Assembly (NCBI GenBank): GCA_023458055.1
Contig: JAEXAW010000016.1
Coordinates: 62,001 to 126,000 of the forward strand
Origin: Pseudomonadota bacterium
GTDB taxonomy: Bacteria; Pseudomonadota; Alphaproteobacteria; Sphingomonadales; Sphingomonadaceae
DNA length: 64,000 nucleotides
Direction of reading: 5' to 3'
This document shows, one piece after another, positions 9,304 through 19,522 of the stretch; within the stretch, counting starts at the first letter, position 1; every line of letters begins with the position of its first letter. A program made the translations under genes and the position numbers. The notes beneath the pieces are model-generated. The model made no database searches. It saw nothing but the letters and a program-made list of their open reading frames with translations, and was not told the DNA's origin.

Positions 9304-9879
9304 ATGCGATCCCGCCAGCCCTTCGCCCCTCTCCCGTTGCCCCGCCTGTGGCTGATGACCGACGAGCGGATGGGGGACCGGTTGTTGCCGAGCGTGGCGG
9401 CGCTCCCGTCGGGATCGGGGATTATTTTCCGCCACTATCGGACAGCGCCCCCTGAGCGCCGGGCCCTATTCCGCGCTGTGCAACGGACCGCCCAGCTACA
9501 GGGGCTCAGCCTGTTGCTGGCCGATAGCCCGGAGCGGGCGCGGCAGTGGCACGCCGACGGGGTTCATCTCCGCGGCGGTGATCGCACGGTGATCGCGGCG
9601 GCGCGGCGGGCGCAGCGGTGCGGCCTCATCGTGACGCAATCGGCGCATGATGCCGAACAGCTGCTGCGCGCTAACCGCAGCGGGGCTGCGGCGATCCTCT
9701 CGCCGGTTTACGCCACGCGCTCGCATCCCGGTGCAGCCGTGTTGGGCGAACAAGGCTTTGCCGCCCTCGCCCATAAGGCGCAGGTCCCGATCATCGCGCT
9801 TGGCGGAATGACCGCGCAACGCTTTACGCGCTTGCCGCAAGCCTGGGGCTGGGCCGGGATTGATGCATTAATGGTCTGA
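9304..9879 (+). CDS. Thiamine phosphate synthase-like (ThiE/TenI family) protein
   Basis: The 191-residue protein has the TIM-barrel pattern of ThiE/TenI: LWLMTDER, GIIFRHY, LLLADSPERA, WHADGVHL, a GLIVTQSAHD segment, LSPVYATRSHPG and IIALGGMT. ThiE joins hydroxymethylpyrimidine diphosphate and thiazole phosphate. The usual phosphate-binding and pyrimidine-binding motifs are only partly kept, and no other thiamine gene is nearby, so it could be a ThiE-like protein with another role. ATG 9304 is chosen because similarity begins there; ATG 9355 is possible. Confidence 0.75.
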   Translation: MRSRQPFAPLPLPRLWLMTDERMGDRLLPSVAALPSGSGIIFRHYRTAPPERRALFRAVQRTAQLQGLSLLLADSPERARQWHADGVHLRGGDRTVIAAARRAQRCGLIVTQSAHDAEQLLRANRSGAAAILSPVYATRSHPGAAVLGEQGFAALAHKAQVPIIALGGMTAQRFTRLPQAWGWAGIDALMV

Positions 9880-10356
9880 TGTGACCCAACCCGCTTCATC
9901 GGGGGCCACTACTATATCTTGTGGTTTATATGTAGGACGCGTAAAAACGGCGAAAATCTACCGAAAATACCTTCTTACGTTCCTCAAGTTCATAGATTTC
10001 GATCAAATTTTTCCTCCCCATATATTGTGGGTGCGCCCGTTCGAGCGCCTTCCCGAACCGTCCTGTCGACACTATCAAAGAGCCATGCTTCTCTACGCCA
10101 TGCCTGAGCGGTGCGCCGAATCGGGAGGGATGCTGGCAGGCCCGAGATATGTAGGACAGGGGAAAGTTGCTGCACACCTGTCCTCCGTGGCGAGGGAGGG
10201 TCGAAACGGACACAGACAATTTCGGGGTGGGCAACGCGTCGGCCCGGGCCGATACCAACCGCAACATACCCGCTCCTCTTTTGACCCTGTCCCAAAAGGA
10301 AGGGTGGCCTTCAACAGTTACGGGAAAAAAGCCCTGTCAGCCGTGAGGCGCGATGC
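9880..10356. other. 477-base region without a convincing gene; structured
   Basis: One frame (9881-10360 +) stays open across the whole stretch, but its composition (many Arg, His, Tyr and Pro, no conserved pattern) and lack of a ribosome binding site argue against coding. The first 150 bases are AT-richer than the flanks. A perfect 8-base inverted repeat AGGACAGG (10153-10160) / CCTGTCCT (10177-10184) could form a hairpin. I looked for hallmark motifs of RNase P RNA, SRP RNA, tmRNA and 6S RNA and saw none. An unlisted small RNA or a degraded gene remains possible. Confidence 0.4.
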
Positions 10357-11091
10357 TTAGAAACGCACCTGCGTACCGACATAGACCGCCTGGCTGTCGC
10401 GGCGGGTGTCGGTCATCGGTTGCAGGCGTTCGGTGTCCTGCTTGTAGCGCACGCCCGCGGTCACCTTGAGGTTGCGGGTCAGCTTATAGCTGGTCGCAAG
10501 ATCAACTTCGACGGCGCGGTCGCCATCAAGCGGACGGTCGGTAACGGCATTTTCAACCGAATCGACCCGCATGCGCGTATCGAGACGCGAGGGGCGCACG
10601 GTCGGATCGCTCGGTTGCTTGGCCTTGGGCAGCGCTGCAAGATCAAGCTTGGTCGTATCGGTGACCGCAAACCGGTCAATGCCGACCTTGGAGCCGAGAT
10701 GATAGGCGACCGGCGTGATCTGGACCGGCTTGTCGGGTGCCGGATTAGCCGTTGCGCGCGTCACCCCGGTATCCGCGAGGCGCTTCGCAATAGCGGTGCC
10801 CGTCGTCGGCGCGCGGACCACGACGGTGAGAGCCCGGCTTTCATTGTCCTTTGAAGCAACCGCAGGCGTGAAGCGATAATCGCTACGCGATTTCGCCGAA
10901 ATCTGCTTGAGTTGCTCGATCAGGCGCGGGTCACCCGACGCCGGCGTGAAACGGCCCATTTTGGTATCGAGGGTCACCTTTTCTTGCGGCATCGTGCTCA
11001 AAAAGCCTGCCGCAATCGCTGGCGACATGACGAGCATGGTCGCCGCGATAAGCGCGCCCTTTGCCGTCCATATGCTACCAGCAGGTTTCAT
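10357..11091 (-). CDS. Exported protein of unknown function with a beta-strand-like C-terminus
   Basis: A 244-residue protein with a signal peptide (residues 1-28, hydrophobic core LIAATMLVMSPAIA). The middle is Pro/Ala/Thr-rich with no recognised domain. The last 45 residues alternate polar and hydrophobic (YKLTRNLKVTAGVRYKQ and VYVGTQVRF) and end in phenylalanine, the pattern of outer-membrane beta strands read by the BAM machinery. It may therefore be an outer-membrane-anchored or periplasmic protein. It is transcribed divergently from the str operon. No function is assigned. Confidence 0.75.
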   Translation of the reverse strand: MKPAGSIWTAKGALIAATMLVMSPAIAAGFLSTMPQEKVTLDTKMGRFTPASGDPRLIEQLKQISAKSRSDYRFTPAVASKDNESRALTVVVRAPTTGTAIAKRLADTGVTRATANPAPDKPVQITPVAYHLGSKVGIDRFAVTDTTKLDLAALPKAKQPSDPTVRPSRLDTRMRVDSVENAVTDRPLDGDRAVEVDLATSYKLTRNLKVTAGVRYKQDTERLQPMTDTRRDSQAVYVGTQVRF

Positions 11092-11572
11092 CTCAACCTA
11101 ATTCCCTGTTTTGCGCCGTTTTTACAGCCTTGCGAGGCCCGCATAAAAACGACTCTAACTTAATTTTAGTTAACGACCCTAGCACCCGCGCTCGCGCGTG
11201 CCAACCGTGCATTCCGTATCGACCGGTCGCTTTTTGACTCCACTGTTGCATTCTTGCCGACAGCGATAAAGAATCCCGCCTGAGCGAATGCTGAACGGCG
11301 GCTCAAAAGGCGCGACTATCGGGACGCTGCTTGACGCTGCTCCTTCGCCTCTGTATAGGCGCGCCCAGCCGGAGCCCTCGGGTGTGGGTGATTCTATGTC
11401 ATCCGCCGCTTGTTTCAAGGCCTGGCGAAATAAATAGAGCTTGAACATTGCTGTAGGCGTGTGAGGGCCTTGCGGAGCTGTTTTCAGCCCCCGAGGTCTT
11501 TTTCTATTGGGCCAATCCTTGGATTCAGGGGCCTCGTACGACGCAGCAAAGTAACGTGAAAGTGAAGTCTTC
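11092..11572. other. Divergent intergenic region containing the str operon promoter and leader
   Basis: The 481 bases hold no supported gene. The left part is AT-rich (11100-11180) and probably contains the promoter of the leftward gene. The right part holds a good sigma-70-type promoter at 11331-11359 and a transcribed leader of roughly 200 bases before rpsL. A leftward frame at 11179-11676 crosses into rpsL and is not considered coding. Confidence 0.6.
11331..11359 (+). promoter_or_regulatory. Putative housekeeping promoter of the str operon
   Basis: TTGACG at 11331-11336 and TATAGG at 11354-11359 are separated by exactly 17 bases, close to the sigma-70 consensus. It points to rpsL, 214 bases downstream, and fits the strong expression expected of ribosomal genes. 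Confidence 0.65.
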
Positions 11573-11944
11573 ATGCCAACGATTAACCAGCTGGTCCGCA
11601 AGGGCCGGACTCCGCAAAAAGCGAAGTCCAAGGTTCCGGCTATGGATGCCAACCCGCAAAAGCGCGGCGTTTGCACCCGTGTCTATACCACGACTCCGAA
11701 AAAGCCGAACTCGGCTCTGCGTAAGGTTGCCAAGGTCCGCCTGACCAACCAGCGCGAAGTCATTACCTATATCCCGGGCGAAGGCCACAACCTGCAAGAG
11801 CATAGTGTTGTCCTCATCCGCGGCGGCCGTGTGCGCGACCTTCCCGGTGTGCGTTACCATGTGCTGCGCGGCGTTCTCGATACGCAGGGTGTCAAGGACC
11901 GCAAGCAGTCGCGCTCGAAATATGGCGCCAAGCGTCCTAAGTAA
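11573..11944 (+). CDS. rpsL: 30S ribosomal protein S12
   Basis: The 123-residue protein is at the usual length and begins [12 protein letters not shown]. The decoding-centre loop [12 protein letters not shown] and the [11 protein letters not shown] segment, where streptomycin-resistance mutations map in other bacteria, look wild type (lysines retained). It is the first gene of the str block, 18 bases before rpsG. Confidence 0.99.
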   Translation: MPTINQLVRKGRTPQKAKSKVPAMDANPQKRGVCTRVYTTTPKKPNSALRKVAKVRLTNQREVITYIPGEGHNLQEHSVVLIRGGRVRDLPGVRYHVLRGVLDTQGVKDRKQSRSKYGAKRPK

Positions 11945-11962
11945 GCTGAAGGGATATAAACT

Positions 11963-12433
11963 ATGTCACGTCGTCGTCGTCCCGAAAAGCGGGTCATTTT
12001 GCCGGATCCCAAGTTCGGGGATATCGTACTTTCGAAATTCATGAATTCGGTCATGCTTGATGGCAAGAAATCGGTTGCCGAAGGGATCGTTTACGGTGCC
12101 CTTGATGCGGTCGAAGCCAAAGCGAAGAAGGAACCCATTGGCGTGTTCCATGATGCGCTCAACAATGTGAAGCCGGGCATCGAAGTCCGTTCGCGCCGCG
12201 TTGGTGGTGCGACCTATCAGGTTCCGGTCGAAGTCCGCGCTGAACGTGCGCAGGCGCTCGCTATCCGTTGGCTGATCGCGGCTGCGCGTAACCGCAGCGA
12301 AACCACCATGTCGGCGCGCCTTTCGGGCGAATTGCTCGATGCGTCGAACAACCGTGGCAACGCGGTCAAGAAGCGCGAAGACACCCACCGTATGGCCGAA
12401 GCCAACCGCGCTTTCAGCCACTATCGCTGGTAA
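11963..12433 (+). CDS. rpsG: 30S ribosomal protein S7
   Basis: A 156-residue primary 16S rRNA-binding protein that organises the 30S head. Family motifs seen include [10 protein letters not shown] at the start, [11 protein letters not shown] and [21 protein letters not shown] near the end. It lies directly after rpsL and before fusA. Confidence 0.99.
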   Translation: MSRRRRPEKRVILPDPKFGDIVLSKFMNSVMLDGKKSVAEGIVYGALDAVEAKAKKEPIGVFHDALNNVKPGIEVRSRRVGGATYQVPVEVRAERAQALAIRWLIAAARNRSETTMSARLSGELLDASNNRGNAVKKREDTHRMAEANRAFSHYRW

Positions 12434-12584
12434 TATTCGGGGGAGGCCTTGCTGGTCTCCCTTGACCCCGTTCGCCCTGAACCTATCGACGTCCCTGGGT
12501 TAAACCATCTTTCGACAAGCCCAGGGCGCACGGAATTCAACACACACCGCCCCGCCGCCTGAAGCGGCATCAGGAGTATCCATC
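12434..12584. repeat. rpsG-fusA spacer with an imperfect palindromic repeat
   Basis: The 151-base spacer contains GTTCGCCCTGAACCTATCGA (from about 12470) and, facing it, a TTTCGACAAGCCCAGGGCGC stretch (about 12511-12530). The pair resembles the interspersed GCCCTGAGC-TTGTCGAA palindromes that I associate with sphingomonad intergenic DNA. CCCTGGG and CCCAGGG can pair around GTTAAACCATCTTTCGACAA. No T-run follows, so it is not an obvious terminator. Confidence 0.5.
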
Positions 12585-14657
12585 ATGGCCCGTAGCCACC
12601 CACTCGATAAATACCGCAACTTCGGTATTATGGCGCACATCGACGCTGGTAAGACCACCACGACCGAGCGCATTCTTTATTACACCGGCAAATCGTACAA
12701 GATCGGTGAAGTTCACGATGGCGCGGCCACCATGGACTGGATGGAACAAGAGCAAGAACGCGGCATCACGATTACGTCGGCTGCCACGACCTGCTTCTGG
12801 AACGAACACCGTTTGAACATCATCGACACCCCGGGCCACGTTGACTTCACCATTGAAGTTGAACGCAGCTTGCGCGTGCTCGACGGTGCGGTTGCTGCCT
12901 TTGACGGCGTTGCGGGCGTTGAGCCGCAGTCGGAAACCGTGTGGCGTCAGGCTGACAAATACGGCGTTCCGCGCATGTGCTATATCAACAAGCTCGACCG
13001 TACCGGTGCGAACTTCTATTATTGCGTACAGACGATCATCGACCGTCTGGGCGCGACGCCGGCTGTGCTCTATCTCCCCATCGGCGCGGAATCTGATTTC
13101 GTCGGCCTGGTGGACCTCATCAACAATCGCGGCATCGTCTGGAAGGACGAAAGCCTCGGCGCGGAATTCGAATATACCGACATTCCCGCCGACCTCGCCG
13201 ATAAGGCTGCGGAATATCGCGAAAAGCTCATCGAACTTGCGGTCGAGCAAGACGATGAGGCGATGGAAGCCTATCTCGAAGGCAATGAGCCCGACGCGGC
13301 AACGCTCAAGAAGCTGATCCGCAAGGGCACGCTGGCGCAGGCATTCGTGCCCGTGCTGTGCGGGTCGTCGTTCAAGAATAAGGGCGTGCAGACGCTGCTC
13401 GATGCGGTTGTCGACTTCCTGCCCTCGCCGCTCGACATTCCGCCGGTTCAGGGCGTCAAGCTCGACGGCGAAACGCCTGACGAACGTCCGGCTGACGACA
13501 ATGCGCCGATGTCGGCGCTTGCGTTCAAGATTATGAACGACCCGTTCGTCGGTTCGCTGACCTTCACCCGCATCTATTCGGGCAAGCTCGAAAAGGGTTC
13601 GGTGCTGAACTCGGTCAAGGACAAGCGCGAAAAGATCGGCCGTATGCTTTTGATGCATGCCAACAGCCGTGAAGATATTGATGAAGCTTTTGCCGGCGAC
13701 ATCGTCGCGATTGCGGGCCTCAAGGAAACGACCACCGGTGACACGCTGTGCGCGCCGCTGCAGCCGATCATCCTTGAGCGCATGGAATTCCCCGAGCCGG
13801 TGATCGAGCTTTCGGTGGAACCCAAGACCAAGGCCGACCAGGAAAAGATGGGCGTTGCGCTCAATCGTCTGGCCGCTGAAGATCCGTCTTTCCGCGTTTC
13901 GACCGACCATGAATCGGGCCAGACGATCATCAAGGGCATGGGCGAGCTTCATCTCGACATTCTGGTTGATCGCATGAAGCGCGAATTCAAGGTCGAAGCC
14001 AATGTTGGTGCGCCGCAGGTGGCCTATCGCGAATCGCTCGCGAAGCCGGTTGAGGTCGACTACACCCACAAGAAGCAGTCGGGTGGTTCGGGCCAGTTCG
14101 GTCGCGTCAAGATTGCCGTGACGCCGGGCGAACGCGGATCGGGCATCCAGTTCATCGATTCGATCAAGGGCGGCAATATTCCGCGCGAATATATTCCGTC
14201 GGTTGAAAAGGGCATGCGCGAAACCGCTGAAGGCGGCTCGCTCATCGGCTTCCCGATCATCGACTTCTCGATCGAACTGATCGACGGTGCGTATCACGAC
14301 GTCGACTCATCGGCGCTCGCGTTCGAAATCGCCGGTCGCGGTGCGATGCGCGAAGTTGCGCAAAAGGCCGGGATCAAGCTGCTTGAGCCGGTGATGAAGG
14401 TTGAAGTTGTGACCCCGGAAGAATATCTGGGTGACGTGATCGGCGACATGAACTCGCGTCGTGGCCAGATCCAGGGCACCGACACCCGTGGTAATGCACA
14501 GGTCGTCGAAGCCATGGTTCCGCTGGCGAACATGTTCGGTTACGTCAATCAACTGCGCTCCTTCACGCAAGGCCGTGCACAATATTCGATGATTTTCTCG
14601 CACTATGAAGAAGTGCCGCAGAATGTTGCCGAAGAAGTGAAAGCAAAGCTGGCATAA
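12585..14657 (+). CDS. fusA: Translation elongation factor G
   Basis: A 690-residue GTPase that drives tRNA-mRNA translocation and, with RRF, ribosome recycling. The G1 motif [15 protein letters not shown], switch II DTPGH and the INKLD base-recognition motif are visible, followed by domains II to V. It is the normal length, in the str operon between rpsG and tuf. A long open frame on the opposite strand is a compositional shadow. Confidence 0.99.
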   Translation: MARSHPLDKYRNFGIMAHIDAGKTTTTERILYYTGKSYKIGEVHDGAATMDWMEQEQERGITITSAATTCFWNEHRLNIIDTPGHVDFTIEVERSLRVLDGAVAAFDGVAGVEPQSETVWRQADKYGVPRMCYINKLDRTGANFYYCVQTIIDRLGATPAVLYLPIGAESDFVGLVDLINNRGIVWKDESLGAEFEYTDIPADLADKAAEYREKLIELAVEQDDEAMEAYLEGNEPDAATLKKLIRKGTLAQAFVPVLCGSSFKNKGVQTLLDAVVDFLPSPLDIPPVQGVKLDGETPDERPADDNAPMSALAFKIMNDPFVGSLTFTRIYSGKLEKGSVLNSVKDKREKIGRMLLMHANSREDIDEAFAGDIVAIAGLKETTTGDTLCAPLQPIILERMEFPEPVIELSVEPKTKADQEKMGVALNRLAAEDPSFRVSTDHESGQTIIKGMGELHLDILVDRMKREFKVEANVGAPQVAYRESLAKPVEVDYTHKKQSGGSGQFGRVKIAVTPGERGSGIQFIDSIKGGNIPREYIPSVEKGMRETAEGGSLIGFPIIDFSIELIDGAYHDVDSSALAFEIAGRGAMREVAQKAGIKLLEPVMKVEVVTPEEYLGDVIGDMNSRRGQIQGTDTRGNAQVVEAMVPLANMFGYVNQLRSFTQGRAQYSMIFSHYEEVPQNVAEEVKAKLA

Positions 14658-14772
14658 TTTTTTTTTGATGCTATGAGCGCGACCGGACGCTGGAGCCCAT
14701 TGTTACGGACCCTTTCCGAAAACGTGCGGCGCGCTCACTATTTTATCTGTTTAGATTAAGAAGGTAGGAATA

Positions 14773-15963
14773 ATGGCAAAGGCTAAATTTGAGCGGACCA
14801 AACCGCACGTCAACATCGGCACCATCGGTCACGTTGACCATGGCAAGACCACGCTGACCGCCGCGATCACCAAGGTGCTCGCTGAAACGTCGGGTGGTAC
14901 GGCTGTTGACTTCGCCAACATCGACAAGGCTCCCGAAGAGCGCGAGCGCGGCATCACCATTTCGACCAGCCACGTTGAATATGAAACCGGCAACCGCCAC
15001 TATGCGCACGTCGACTGCCCGGGCCACGCTGACTATGTGAAGAACATGATCACCGGTGCGGCCCAGATGGACGGCGCGATCCTCGTGGTGAACGCAGCGG
15101 ACGGCCCGATGCCCCAGACCCGCGAGCACATCCTGCTTGCCCGTCAGGTCGGCGTTCCGGCGCTCGTCGTTTACATGAACAAGGTTGACCAGGTCGACGA
15201 CGAAGAACTGCTTGAGCTCGTCGAAATGGAAATCCGCGAGCTTCTCTCGTCGTATGACTTCCCGGGTGACGACATTCCCGTGATCAAGGGTTCGGCGCTT
15301 GCTGCGCTCGAAGGCCGTGACGACAATATCGGCAAGGAATCGATCCTTGCGCTGATGGCTGCTGTTGACGAATTCATTCCGCAACCGCCGCGTCCGACCG
15401 ACAAGCCGTTCCTGATGCCGATCGAGGACGTGTTCTCGATTTCGGGTCGTGGTACCGTTGTGACCGGCCGTATCGAAACCGGTATCGTCAAGGTTGGTGA
15501 AGAAGTCGAAATCGTCGGCATCAAGGACACCGCCAAGACCACCGTTACGGGCGTTGAAATGTTCCGCAAGCTGCTCGACCAAGGTGAAGCTGGCGACAAT
15601 GTCGGCGCGCTCATCCGCGGTATCGGCCGTGAAGACGTGGAACGTGGCCAGGTTCTCGCAAAGCCGGGTTCGGTTACGCCGCACACCGAATTCAACGCAG
15701 AAGTTTATGTTCTGTCGAAGGATGAAGGTGGCCGTCACACGCCGTTCTTTGCGAACTATCGTCCGCAATTCTACTTCCGCACGACCGACGTCACCGGTGA
15801 AGTGATCCTTCCCGAAGGCACCGAAATGGTCATGCCGGGCGACAACGTCACCATCGGCGTCAAGCTGATCGCACCGATCGCCATGGACCCGGGTCTCCGC
15901 TTCGCTATCCGCGAAGGTGGTCGCACCGTCGGTTCGGGGGTTGTCAGCACGATCACGAAGTAA
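14773..15963 (+). CDS. tuf: Translation elongation factor Tu
   Basis: A 396-residue GTPase delivering aminoacyl-tRNA to the ribosome. It has G1 [13 protein letters not shown], the MNKVD motif and the C-terminal [13 protein letters not shown] end. The 115-base spacer from fusA has a T-run just after the fusA stop, and the ATG follows AGAAGGTAGGAATA. Only one tuf copy lies in this window; a second copy elsewhere, common in proteobacteria, cannot be excluded. Confidence 0.99.
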   Translation: MAKAKFERTKPHVNIGTIGHVDHGKTTLTAAITKVLAETSGGTAVDFANIDKAPEERERGITISTSHVEYETGNRHYAHVDCPGHADYVKNMITGAAQMDGAILVVNAADGPMPQTREHILLARQVGVPALVVYMNKVDQVDDEELLELVEMEIRELLSSYDFPGDDIPVIKGSALAALEGRDDNIGKESILALMAAVDEFIPQPPRPTDKPFLMPIEDVFSISGRGTVVTGRIETGIVKVGEEVEIVGIKDTAKTTVTGVEMFRKLLDQGEAGDNVGALIRGIGREDVERGQVLAKPGSVTPHTEFNAEVYVLSKDEGGRHTPFFANYRPQFYFRTTDVTGEVILPEGTEMVMPGDNVTIGVKLIAPIAMDPGLRFAIREGGRTVGSGVVSTITK

Positions 15964-15972
15964 TATAGGGCC

Positions 15973-16023
15973 GCCAGCCGCATGAGTCTTAGGTGATTCG
16001 TTTCACCGATTCGGGCGGCTGGC
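15973..16023 (+). promoter_or_regulatory. Long two-part hairpin between tuf and rpsJ
   Basis: GCCAGCCGC at 15973-15981 pairs perfectly with GCGGCTGGC at 16015-16023. Inside the loop GGTGA (15992-15996) pairs with TCACC (16003-16007). A short TGTTCT follows rather than a T-run. It could be a processing site, partial terminator or regulatory leader for the S10 operon. Confidence 0.5.
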
Positions 16024-16129
16024 TGTTCTAACGACAGTATTGAAATTTTCGCCGCTCCGGCGTTCCTTCAAAACGGGGAATCGCTGGGGTGGTTTGTTTT
16101 TGGCTCTTTCGCATCGGTAAACGGAAATT

Positions 16130-16441
16130 ATGGAAACGCAGAATATTCGCATTCGCCTGAAGGCTTTCGACCATCGTGTCTTGGATCAGGCTACTGGTGA
16201 CATCGCCGACACGGCGCGTCGTACGGGTGCTCTTATTCGCGGTCCGATTCCGCTGCCGACGCGCATCGAGAAATTCACGGTGAACCGTGGTCCGCACGTT
16301 GACAAAAAGTCACGTGAACAGTTCGAAGTACGCACCTACAAGCGCATGCTCGATATTGTGAACCCGACCGCTAACACGGTAGAGGCGCTGATGAAGCTGG
16401 ACCTCGCCGCTGGTGTGAACGTGGACATCAAGCTGGCCTAA
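16130..16441 (+). CDS. rpsJ: 30S ribosomal protein S10
   Basis: A 103-residue protein of the 30S head that also acts in NusB-dependent antitermination. It has the canonical length and motifs [25 protein letters not shown] and [12 protein letters not shown]. It heads the S10 operon, 166 bases after tuf. A 218-base structured spacer, unusual in this operon, separates it from rplC. Confidence 0.99.
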   Translation: METQNIRIRLKAFDHRVLDQATGDIADTARRTGALIRGPIPLPTRIEKFTVNRGPHVDKKSREQFEVRTYKRMLDIVNPTANTVEALMKLDLAAGVNVDIKLA

Positions 16442-16659
16442 GCGGCAGCTAAAGACACAAGGGATACCGCACGGGCTTGCCCGTGGTCCTGGTCCCCCGT
16501 CTTTCCCGATTGGTAACAATCAGGAAACCAGCCCGGGACGGGGTACCATATTCGCTAACCGGGCTGACCCCTTGGGGCTTTGATAAAAAGCTTCGAGGGT
16601 TTTTTCGTGTCACGCCCCGGTATTGAAATATTCGGGGCCTCTGTTTGGGAGTAATGATC
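16442..16659 (+). promoter_or_regulatory. Structured rpsJ-rplC leader
   Basis: The spacer holds three successive hairpins: GATTG-GTAA-CAATC (16508-16521), AGCCCGG (16530-16536) with CCGGGCT (16559-16565), and a terminator-like hairpin at 16568-16605. The second and third are close enough to compete. Such leaders control the S10 operon in enterobacteria through L4, but upstream of rpsJ rather than after it. There is no ORF of interest inside. Confidence 0.6.
16568..16605 (+). terminator. Attenuator-like terminator hairpin before rplC
   Basis: CCCTTGGGGCTT (16569-16580) pairs over 12 consecutive positions (three G-T wobbles) with AAGCTTCGAGGG (16588-16599) across the loop TGATAAA. Six T residues follow at 16600-16605. 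It sits 55 bases ahead of the rplC start, so readthrough is required for expression of the essential genes downstream unless a promoter lies after it. Confidence 0.65.
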
Positions 16660-17418
16660 ATGCGTACTGGCGTGATCGCGAAGAAAATGGGGATGACCCG
16701 CCTGTTTCAGGATGATGGCCGCCACGTGCCCGTCACCGTCCTGAGCCTTGAAGGCTGTCAGGTTGTCTCCGTCCGTAATGCCGACAAGGATGGCTATATT
16801 GCCGTTCAGCTCGGCGCGGGCGTCGCGAAAGTTAAGAATGTAAACAAGCCGCAGCGCGGTGCTTTTGCCAAGGCCGAAGTCGAGCCCAAGGCAAAGGTTG
16901 CTGAATTCCGTGTTGCTGACGATGCCATCCTCGATGTGGGCGCCTATATTTCGGCTGACCATTTCGTCGCTGGCCAGATGGTCGACGTTACCGGCCACAC
17001 CGTTGGTAAGGGCTTTGCCGGTGCGATGAAGCGCTGGAACTTTGGTGGTATGCGCGCCTCGCACGGTGTGTCGATTACCCACCGTGCCCATGGTTCGACG
17101 GGTCAACGTCAGGATCCCGGCAAGGTGTTCAAGAACAAGAAGATGGCCGGCCACATGGGCGACCGTCAGCGCACCCAGCAGAATCTCGAAATCGTACAGA
17201 CCGACGCGGAACGCGGCCTTCTGTTCGTCAAGGGTTCGGTCCCGGGTCACAAGGGCGCATGGCTGCTCGTCAAGGATGCGGTGAAGGTGGCACGCCACCC
17301 CGAAGCGCCCTATCCGGCAGGCATCAAGTCGGCGGCCAACAGCAACAACCAGGCTCCGGCCGAGACGCCCGCAGACGATGCGGCGGCTCCCGAAGCTACC
17401 GAAGCAACGGAGGCCTAA
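16660..17418 (+). CDS. rplC: 50S ribosomal protein L3 with C-terminal acidic extension
   Basis: The 252-residue protein is longer than the E. coli form (209), mainly through an Ala/Glu/Asp-rich tail of about 30 residues after [10 protein letters not shown]. Core motifs [36 protein letters not shown] and GHMGDRQRT are present. ATG 16660 is preferred over ATG 16654 because the GGGAG ribosome binding site at 16647-16651 is 8 bases away. It is followed by rplD after 3 bases. Confidence 0.98.
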   Translation: MRTGVIAKKMGMTRLFQDDGRHVPVTVLSLEGCQVVSVRNADKDGYIAVQLGAGVAKVKNVNKPQRGAFAKAEVEPKAKVAEFRVADDAILDVGAYISADHFVAGQMVDVTGHTVGKGFAGAMKRWNFGGMRASHGVSITHRAHGSTGQRQDPGKVFKNKKMAGHMGDRQRTQQNLEIVQTDAERGLLFVKGSVPGHKGAWLLVKDAVKVARHPEAPYPAGIKSAANSNNQAPAETPADDAAAPEATEATEA

Positions 17419-17421
17419 GCC

Positions 17422-18075
17422 ATGAAGTTGAAGGTTCAAACCCTAGAGACCTCTGGCTCCGCCAAGGCTGGCGGCGACATCGAGCTTAACGACGACGTGT
17501 TCGGCGTTGAACCGCGCGCAGACATTCTGCACCGCGTTGTCACCTGGCAGCTCGAAAACCGTCGCGGTCCGGCCCGCGCCGCGCGTGAGCGCAGCGACGT
17601 TGCCCGCACCGGCAAGAAATTTGGTCGTCAAAAAGGTGGTGGTACCGCCCGTCACGGTGACCGCGCTGCCCCGATCTTTGTCGGTGGTGGTAAGGCGATG
17701 GGCCCGCGCGCTCGCACCTTCCAGCAGTCGCTGAACAAGAAGGTCCGCGCACTCGGTCTCAAGATGGCGCTTTCGGACAAGGCCAAATCGGGCAACCTCG
17801 TGGTTGTCGACAGCCTCGAATTGAAGGACGCCAAGACCAAGGCATTGCAAGCCAAGATCGAAAAGCTCGGTTTTGCGGGCAAGACGCTGTTCATTGATGG
17901 GGACGCCGTCGACGACGGTTTCAAGAAGGCTTCGGCCAACCTCTTCAAGCTTAACGTCCTCCCGGCCGTTGGTGCCAATGTCTATGACATTTTGAAGCAT
18001 GACACGCTGGTGCTGACCAAGGCCGCTGTCGAAAAGCTGGAGGCGCGGTTCGCCCTCCCGGGAGGGTCTAACTAA
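17422..18075 (+). CDS. rplD: 50S ribosomal protein L4
   Basis: A 217-residue protein of the exit tunnel wall. The extended tunnel loop ([16 protein letters not shown]) and [20 protein letters not shown] are typical. In enterobacteria L4 also represses its own operon; whether it does so here, for instance through the rpsJ-rplC hairpins, is unknown. Its TAA shares one base with the rplW ATG. Confidence 0.98.
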   Translation: MKLKVQTLETSGSAKAGGDIELNDDVFGVEPRADILHRVVTWQLENRRGPARAARERSDVARTGKKFGRQKGGGTARHGDRAAPIFVGGGKAMGPRARTFQQSLNKKVRALGLKMALSDKAKSGNLVVVDSLELKDAKTKALQAKIEKLGFAGKTLFIDGDAVDDGFKKASANLFKLNVLPAVGANVYDILKHDTLVLTKAAVEKLEARFALPGGSN

Positions 18076-18389
18076 TGGCTAAGAAGCAAACAGCTAAGGT
18101 TGAGACCCGTCATTATGACGTGGTGCTCGCGCCCGTGATCACGGAAAAATCGACCATGGCGTCGGAGCATAACGCAGTTGTGTTCAAGGTGGCAGGCGAT
18201 GCGTCCAAGCCGGAAATCAAGGCCGCCGTTGAAGCGCTCTTCAACGTCTCGGTGACCAAGGTGAACACGCTCGTCCAGAAGGGCAAGACCAAGCGTTGGA
18301 AGGGCAAGCCCTACACGCGCTCGGACGTGAAGAAGGCGGTTGTGACGCTGGCTGATGGCCAGTCGATCGACGTCACCACCGGAATTTAA
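18075..18389 (+). CDS. rplW: 50S ribosomal protein L23
   Basis: A 104-residue exit-site protein that docks trigger factor and [34 protein letters not shown] and [11 protein letters not shown] match the family. It starts in a TAATG overlap with rplD, suggesting translational coupling. Confidence 0.98.
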   Translation: MAKKQTAKVETRHYDVVLAPVITEKSTMASEHNAVVFKVAGDASKPEIKAAVEALFNVSVTKVNTLVQKGKTKRWKGKPYTRSDVKKAVVTLADGQSIDVTTGI

Positions 18390-18403
18390 GGGCTGGATGA
18401 ACA

Positions 18404-19240
18404 ATGGCACTTAAGCATTATAACCCCACCAGCCCTGCGCGCCGCGGCCTGATCCTCGTTGATCGCTCGCAGCTGTGGAAGGGCAAGCCGGTCAAGAGCC
18501 TTACCGAAGGTAAGAAGAAGACCGGTGGCCGTAACAACAAAGGTCATGTGACCTCGCGCGGGATCGCGGGTGGTCACAAGCAGCGCTATCGTTTTATCGA
18601 TTTCAAGCGCCGCAAATGGGACGTTCCGGCAACCGTCGAACGTCTTGAATATGACCCCAACCGCACCGCGTTCATCGCGCTTGTGAAGTATGAAGATGGT
18701 GAGCTTGCTTACATCCTCGCGCCGCAGCGTCTGGCCGTTGGTGACACGGTTGTCGCTGGCAAGAAAACCGACGTGAAGCCGGGCAATGCGATGGAATTGT
18801 CGCAAATGCCGGTGGGTACGATCATCCACAATATCGAGATGAAGCCGGGCAAGGGTGGCCAGATCGCCCGTTCGGCCGGCACCTATGCGCAGCTCGTCGG
18901 TCGTGACCGCGGTATGGTCATCGTTCGCCTGAACTCGGGTGAACAGCGTTACATCCGCGGCGAGTGCATGGGCACGGTCGGCGCGGTGTCGAACCCGGAC
19001 AATGCGAACCAGAATTTCGCAAAAGCCGGTCGTACCCGCTGGATGGGCCGCCGTCCGCTTACGCGCGGTGTTGCGAAGAACCCGGTCGATCACCCCCATG
19101 GTGGTGGTGAAGGCCGCACCTCGGGTGGCCGTCATCCGGTGACCCCGTGGGGCAAGCCGACCAAGGGTGCTCGTACCCGCAAGAACAAGGCGACGGATCG
19201 TATGATCATCCGCTCGCGTCATGCGAAGAAGAAGAGGTAA
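18404..19240 (+). CDS. rplB: 50S ribosomal protein L2
   Basis: A 278-residue protein near the peptidyl transferase centre. The highly conserved [19 protein letters not shown] segment, including the catalytically implicated histidine, is intact, and [18 protein letters not shown] is typical of the N-terminal domain. It is followed by rpsS after 3 bases. Confidence 0.99.
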   Translation: MALKHYNPTSPARRGLILVDRSQLWKGKPVKSLTEGKKKTGGRNNKGHVTSRGIAGGHKQRYRFIDFKRRKWDVPATVERLEYDPNRTAFIALVKYEDGELAYILAPQRLAVGDTVVAGKKTDVKPGNAMELSQMPVGTIIHNIEMKPGKGGQIARSAGTYAQLVGRDRGMVIVRLNSGEQRYIRGECMGTVGAVSNPDNANQNFAKAGRTRWMGRRPLTRGVAKNPVDHPHGGGEGRTSGGRHPVTPWGKPTKGARTRKNKATDRMIIRSRHAKKKR

Positions 19241-19243
19241 GTC

Positions 19244-19522
19244 ATGGCCCGCTCCGTCTGGAAAGGTCCGTTTGTAGACCTGCACCTGCTGAAAAAAGCA
19301 GAAGCTGCGCAAGAAGCCGGCGCCAAGTCTGGCCCGATCAAGACCTGGTCGCGTCGTTCGACGGTTTTGCCGCAGTTCGTTGGCCTGACGTTCAACGTCT
19401 ATAATGGCCGCAAGTTCGTTCCCGTTTCGGTGAACGAGGACATGGTTGGCATGAAGCTGGGCGAGTTCGCTCCGACCCGCTTCTTCCCCGGCCACGCCGC
19501 TGACAAGAAGGGTAAACGCTAA
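19244..19522 (+). CDS. rpsS: 30S ribosomal protein S19
   Basis: A 92-residue protein, the exact family length, starting [12 protein letters not shown] and ending in a basic tail after [17 protein letters not shown]. It has a one-base overlap (TAATG) with rplV. Confidence 0.99.
   Translation: MARSVWKGPFVDLHLLKKAEAAQEAGAKSGPIKTWSRRSTVLPQFVGLTFNVYNGRKFVPVSVNEDMVGMKLGEFAPTRFFPGHAADKKGKR

Noticed and set aside
9880..10356. RNase P RNA, SRP RNA, tmRNA or 6S RNA gene
   Set aside because: The hallmark conserved stretches of each RNA were looked for on both strands and not found.
9881..10360. 159-codon + frame filling the 9.9-10.4 kb gap
   Set aside because: No ribosome binding site, atypical composition and no conserved pattern. 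A frame of this length is not unusual in GC-rich DNA.
11179..11676. 165-codon minus frame over the str leader
   Set aside because: It runs into rpsL on the opposite strand and covers the str promoter; no motif supports it.
12570..14297. 575-codon open frame on the minus strand opposite fusA
   Set aside because: fusA is certain on the + strand. The antisense frame has Arg/Asn/Asp-rich composition without domain patterns and is explained by the GC-biased codon use of fusA.
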